NCBI GenBank assembly: GCA_028875245.1
Contig: JAPPEU010000011.1
Span: forward strand, 1-64,000
Length of the DNA: 64,000 nucleotides
From: Chloroflexota bacterium
GTDB taxonomy: Bacteria > Chloroflexota > Anaerolineae > Aggregatilineales > Phototrophicaceae
Direction: 5' to 3'
Shown: positions 60,975 through 64,000 of the stretch, in pieces
How the letters are laid out: every line of letters starts with the position of its first letter
Numbering within the stretch: position 1 is the stretch's first letter
Made by a program: the position numbers and the translations under genes
Notes under the pieces: generated by a model
Databases searched by the model: none
Seen by the model: the letters and a program-made list of their open reading frames with translations, nothing else
Told to the model about the DNA's origin: nothing

Positions 60975-62583
60975 CCCAGTGGATATCAGGCCGGACCACC
61001 TCGGAATTGTGCAGGACATCCTGATCAAGAATCTGCCTGCGGGCGTCAAAGTCTGGGTCTTCGGGAGCCGCGCCAACTGGACCACCAAGGACTCCTCAGA
61101 TTTGGACTTGGCCTTGGAGGGTGAAGGCAAGCTTAGCCACAAAGTGCTGGGCGCCCTGAAAGACGCTTTCGAAGACTCATCTCTCCCCTACACGGTCGAC
61201 GTTGTGGATTTCAACCGGATTGGAGATGCCTTCAAGCAGATCGTGGAGTTGCAGCGGACGCCTCTACCTTTAGATAGAGTTGTCACCTATGGAGCAGACC
61301 TCACCGGTACTTCAGGCGAATGGGACAAAACAAGGCTCGGAGACGTATGCACCAAAATCGGAAGTGGGGCGACCCCACGTGGTGGCCGAGACGTTTACCT
61401 GGAAAGTGGGCCATACTCCCTGATACGCAGTCAGAACGTGTACAACGACGGCTTCCGACGTGATGGTTTGGCATTCATAGGAGAACACCACGCCGACGCT
61501 TTGGAAAATGTGGAGGTCTTTGAAGGCGACGTACTTCTCAACATCACAGGGGACTCCGTAGCACGGGTATGCCAGGTCCCGATGGACGCACTGCCCGCTC
61601 GTGTAAATCAGCACGTTGCGATTGTCAGACCGGGCTCAGCGGTCCTCGATCCAGAGTATCTACGCTATTACTTGGTATCTGCAGATATGCAGACCTTACT
61701 CCTATCATGGGCAGGTTCAGGGAGCACTCGAAACGCCCTTACAAAGGGCATGATCGAATCCCTTGAAATTCCCCTTCCACCCCTCCCAGAACAGCGCGCC
61801 ATCGCCCACATACTCGGAACGCTGGACGACAAGATCGAGCTCAACCGGCGCATGAACGAAACGCTTGAAGCCATGGCCCGCGCACTCTTCAAGTCCTGGT
61901 TCGTCGATTTCGACCCCGTCCGCGCCAAGATGGAGGGGCGCGATACGGGCCTGCCGCCGCATATCGCCGCGCTCTTTCCCGATCGGCTTGTGACGTCCGA
62001 GTTGGGGGAGATTCCCGAGGGGTGGGAGGTGAAGGAGTTGGGGGAGGTGGCAAGGCAATGCCGGTCAGTTGTAAAGCCGGAGGAGATTGACGCAGAGTCA
62101 CCTTATATTGCGCTTGAACACATGCCCAAGCGTTGCATCGCGCTTACGCAATGGAGCAACGCAGATGGATTAGCCAGCAACAAGTTCAAGTTCGAGCAGG
62201 GAGACATATTGTTCGGCAAACTACGACCGTACTTCCACAAGGTTGGCGTTGCTCCATTGAGTGGGGTGTGCTCAACAGACATCGTTGTTATGCGGCCCAA
62301 TTCCAATCTGTGGTTTGGATTTGTCCTTGGTCATACATCTAGCCCAGAGTTTGTGGACTATACGGATGCTACGTCCACTGGCACAAGGATGCCGCGCACC
62401 AATTGGTCAGACATGTCTCGTTACACAATCGCACTTCCAAGCATGGAAGTGTCCAAAGCCTTCACCGAACTGGTCGAGCCATGCGTTAATCGAATCGTAT
62501 CGGCAACCCACGAGTCCCACTCCCTTGCCGCTCAGCGGGATGCCCTGCTGCCGGGGCTGGTGTCGGGAGCGGTTAAAGTCTAA
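60967..62583 (+). CDS. Fusion: MntA-like nucleotidyltransferase (antitoxin type) + type I specificity subunit HsdS
   Basis: One uninterrupted 538-residue frame. Residues 1-108 are a minimal nucleotidyltransferase: GSRANWTTKDSSDLDLAL with GSR 33-35, D45 and D47, and the third acidic residue D78 (YTVDVVDF). Residues about 118-538 are a complete HsdS: TRD1 at 119-270, conserved spacer helix at about 272-325 (LPPLPEQRAIAHILGTLDDK), TRD2 at about 348-510, and the C-terminal helix (LAAQRDALLPGLV). Normal HsdS proteins begin near EWDKTRLGDVC, here residue 118. No ATG, GTG or TTG with a good ribosome-binding site starts HsdS internally; GTG 61243 is the nearest option. It starts at TTG, overlapping the HepT gene. 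Confidence 0.85.
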   Translation: MTSPVDIRPDHLGIVQDILIKNLPAGVKVWVFGSRANWTTKDSSDLDLALEGEGKLSHKVLGALKDAFEDSSLPYTVDVVDFNRIGDAFKQIVELQRTPLPLDRVVTYGADLTGTSGEWDKTRLGDVCTKIGSGATPRGGRDVYLESGPYSLIRSQNVYNDGFRRDGLAFIGEHHADALENVEVFEGDVLLNITGDSVARVCQVPMDALPARVNQHVAIVRPGSAVLDPEYLRYYLVSADMQTLLLSWAGSGSTRNALTKGMIESLEIPLPPLPEQRAIAHILGTLDDKIELNRRMNETLEAMARALFKSWFVDFDPVRAKMEGRDTGLPPHIAALFPDRLVTSELGEIPEGWEVKELGEVARQCRSVVKPEEIDAESPYIALEHMPKRCIALTQWSNADGLASNKFKFEQGDILFGKLRPYFHKVGVAPLSGVCSTDIVVMRPNSNLWFGFVLGHTSSPEFVDYTDATSTGTRMPRTNWSDMSRYTIALPSMEVSKAFTELVEPCVNRIVSATHESHSLAAQRDALLPGLVSGAVKV

Positions 62584-62601
62584 TCAGACCCAGAGCGTTC
62601 C

Positions 62602-64000
62602 ATGTATACAAAGCGAATCCAGATAGTCAACTACGGACCTCTCGAGAAACTCGATATCGAGTTGCCCTTTGAGGGTGAGACTCCTAAACCAGTTATCCTA
62701 GTGGGTGAGAATGGTTCTGGGAAGAGCATCCTCCTGTCTCATATTGTAAACGGACTCATCGAAGCTAAAGGAGTTGCTTTTCCAGAGTCCCCTGAAGTTG
62801 AGCCGGGCAAAGTATACAAACTGCGAAGTAGTGCTTACATCAAGCCAGGCGGCGAGTACTACTTCGCCAGGGTTGACTATGATAGCTCGTTCTATACCAG
62901 TGAAATAAGAACGCGGCGTAGCAAGCTGGAGTATCCTGACGTTCCTACGGGAATATCAGGGACTGCCGCCCAGACCTTGTGGGAGAAAATAGGATCAGAA
63001 GATAACGACCACTATGACTCAAACCTCGTCAACGATCGTAACACGACCAAGAGAGTCGAAGAGATATTTGCGGAAAACTGTGTCCTATATTTCCCATTCA
63101 ACCGGTTTGAGGAACCGGCTTGGCTGAATGAGGAGAACTTAAGAGCCCAAGCTCAATATATGGATGCACGCCATCTAGCTGGACAAACTAGTCGTAACGT
63201 TATTGCATCCTCGCCGCTCCACGCAAACCAAAACTGGCTGTTCGAGGTGGTTTATGATAGGGCTGCCTTGGAACTTCAGATACAGAATTTCCCTGTCAAT
63301 TCAGGCAACAATACGATACTACTTCCCTTGTTCTCAGGTTACTCAGGCGATGCAGCAAGGACATACGAAGCTGCATTACAAATAGTTAGAATCCTGTTAA
63401 GGAGGCACGATGTCAGATTTGGCATAGGTAAACGGCACAATAGAGTTGTTTCCATCATGGCAGACATGGACTCAGAGGCAAAACAGCTAGTACCGAATAT
63501 CTTCCAGATGTCCAGTGGGGAAACCTCTCTACTGAATCTGTTCCTATCAATCCTACGCGACTTTGACTTGTGCCATACTCCCTTTACTAGCACTAGTGAC
63601 ATACGCGGCATTGTCGTGGTGGATGAGATAGACCTACACCTTCACGCGGTTCACCAGCATGACGTTCTCCCGGAGCTAGTCAAACTGTTTCCGAAAGTCC
63701 AATTCGTGATTGCAACACACTCCCCGCTTTTCGTTCTGGGGATGCAAGGGGCATTTGGAGAAGATGGCTTCGCTTTGTACCGACTACCCGAAGGACAACG
63801 AATCAGTCCCGAAGAGTTTAGTGAATTTGGTGATGCTTATCAGGCCTTCACCGAAACGGTTAGGTTTTCGAATGACATGCGCGCGGCCATTGAAGAGGCG
63901 CAGAAGCCCATTGTCTTCGTGGAGGGATCAATCGATCAGAGGTACATCCATCGAGCTTCCCAGTTGCTAGGTAAAGAGGCAATATTTCAAAGGGTCAAAA
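62602..64000 (+). CDS. OLD-like AAA ATPase with TOPRIM domain (runs off the window)
   Basis: An open frame from ATG 62602 to the window end (466 codons, no stop). Walker A is GENGSGKS (35-42), the ABC-type signature is MSSGETSLLNL, Walker B is GIVVVDEIDLHLH and the following His is in IATHSP. The last residues (PIVFVEGSIDQRYIHRASQL) are the start of a TOPRIM domain, giving the OLD-nuclease order ATPase then TOPRIM. Such proteins are frequent defence effectors. It is 18 bases downstream of hsdS. Codon use is visibly more AT-rich than in the rest of the window, suggesting recent acquisition. The 3' part is missing. Confidence 0.83.
   Translation, partial: MYTKRIQIVNYGPLEKLDIELPFEGETPKPVILVGENGSGKSILLSHIVNGLIEAKGVAFPESPEVEPGKVYKLRSSAYIKPGGEYYFARVDYDSSFYTSEIRTRRSKLEYPDVPTGISGTAAQTLWEKIGSEDNDHYDSNLVNDRNTTKRVEEIFAENCVLYFPFNRFEEPAWLNEENLRAQAQYMDARHLAGQTSRNVIASSPLHANQNWLFEVVYDRAALELQIQNFPVNSGNNTILLPLFSGYSGDAARTYEAALQIVRILLRRHDVRFGIGKRHNRVVSIMADMDSEAKQLVPNIFQMSSGETSLLNLFLSILRDFDLCHTPFTSTSDIRGIVVVDEIDLHLHAVHQHDVLPELVKLFPKVQFVIATHSPLFVLGMQGAFGEDGFALYRLPEGQRISPEEFSEFGDAYQAFTETVRFSNDMRAAIEEAQKPIVFVEGSIDQRYIHRASQLLGKEAIFQRVK

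Overview
The window looks like a chromosomal stretch of a GC-rich bacterium, most probably a member of the Chloroflexota (Anaerolineae-like). This is inferred from style rather than from a marker gene. Secreted proteins carry Thr/Pro-rich 'TATP' linkers (pilin, LysM lipoprotein, TPR membrane protein), there is a Flp-type pilin, several long multi-membrane YfhO/GT-C-like proteins, a Gram-positive-like LexA box, and many intergenic hairpin repeats of the TAGGGGCG...CGCCCCTA type. No rRNA, tRNA or CRISPR array was found.

Layout. 0-7 kb: TrpB-like synthase, LysM lipoprotein, M42 aminopeptidase, Flp pilin, FtsX-type ABC permease. 7-15.7 kb: a class-I amidotransferase, then three tandem paralogous membrane proteins; the first two share an almost identical 862-bp 3' block (gene conversion or recent partial duplication). 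15.7-30 kb: metabolic genes (hemB, nitroreductase, TSUP permease, two tandem PLP decarboxylases, a CPA2 antiporter with RCK domains, a flavoprotein, DinB, a second amidotransferase, an SDR epimerase, a LuxR regulator, cyclopropane-fatty-acid synthase). 30-36 kb: PHP phosphatase, a secreted propeller-like protein, DUF1801, sugar kinase plus Gfo/Idh oxidoreductase. 36.6-41.4 kb: a zinc/manganese-type ABC operon whose two permeases carry C-terminal DNA-binding-like domains; one also has a Cys-rich insert. 41.4-46 kb: glycosyltransferase, HTH regulator, dprA, lexA and a lytic transglycosylase. 46-58.9 kb: homocysteine methyltransferase/MTHFR fusion coupled to a response regulator, ParB-like protein, methyltransferase, SH3/CARDB secreted protein, LolD-like ATPase, HEAT protein, XhlA-like coiled coil, thiolase, TPR protein, and metG behind a terminator-bearing leader.

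58.9-64 kb is a defence locus: hsdM, a HepT-like HEPN toxin, a single reading frame joining a MntA-like nucleotidyltransferase to a complete two-TRD HsdS, then an OLD-like ATPase/TOPRIM gene that runs off the end. The MntA-HsdS fusion beside HepT, which puts a toxin-antitoxin module inside a type I restriction-modification operon, is the most unusual thing in the window. Other points of interest are the regulatory-domain zinc permeases, the metG leader, the LexA operator embedded in a consensus promoter, and the hairpin-repeat family in at least ten intergenic sites.

Start sites were chosen by ribosome-binding site, paralogue length or domain start, and often differ from the longest possible frame. 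Promoters were picked by eye.
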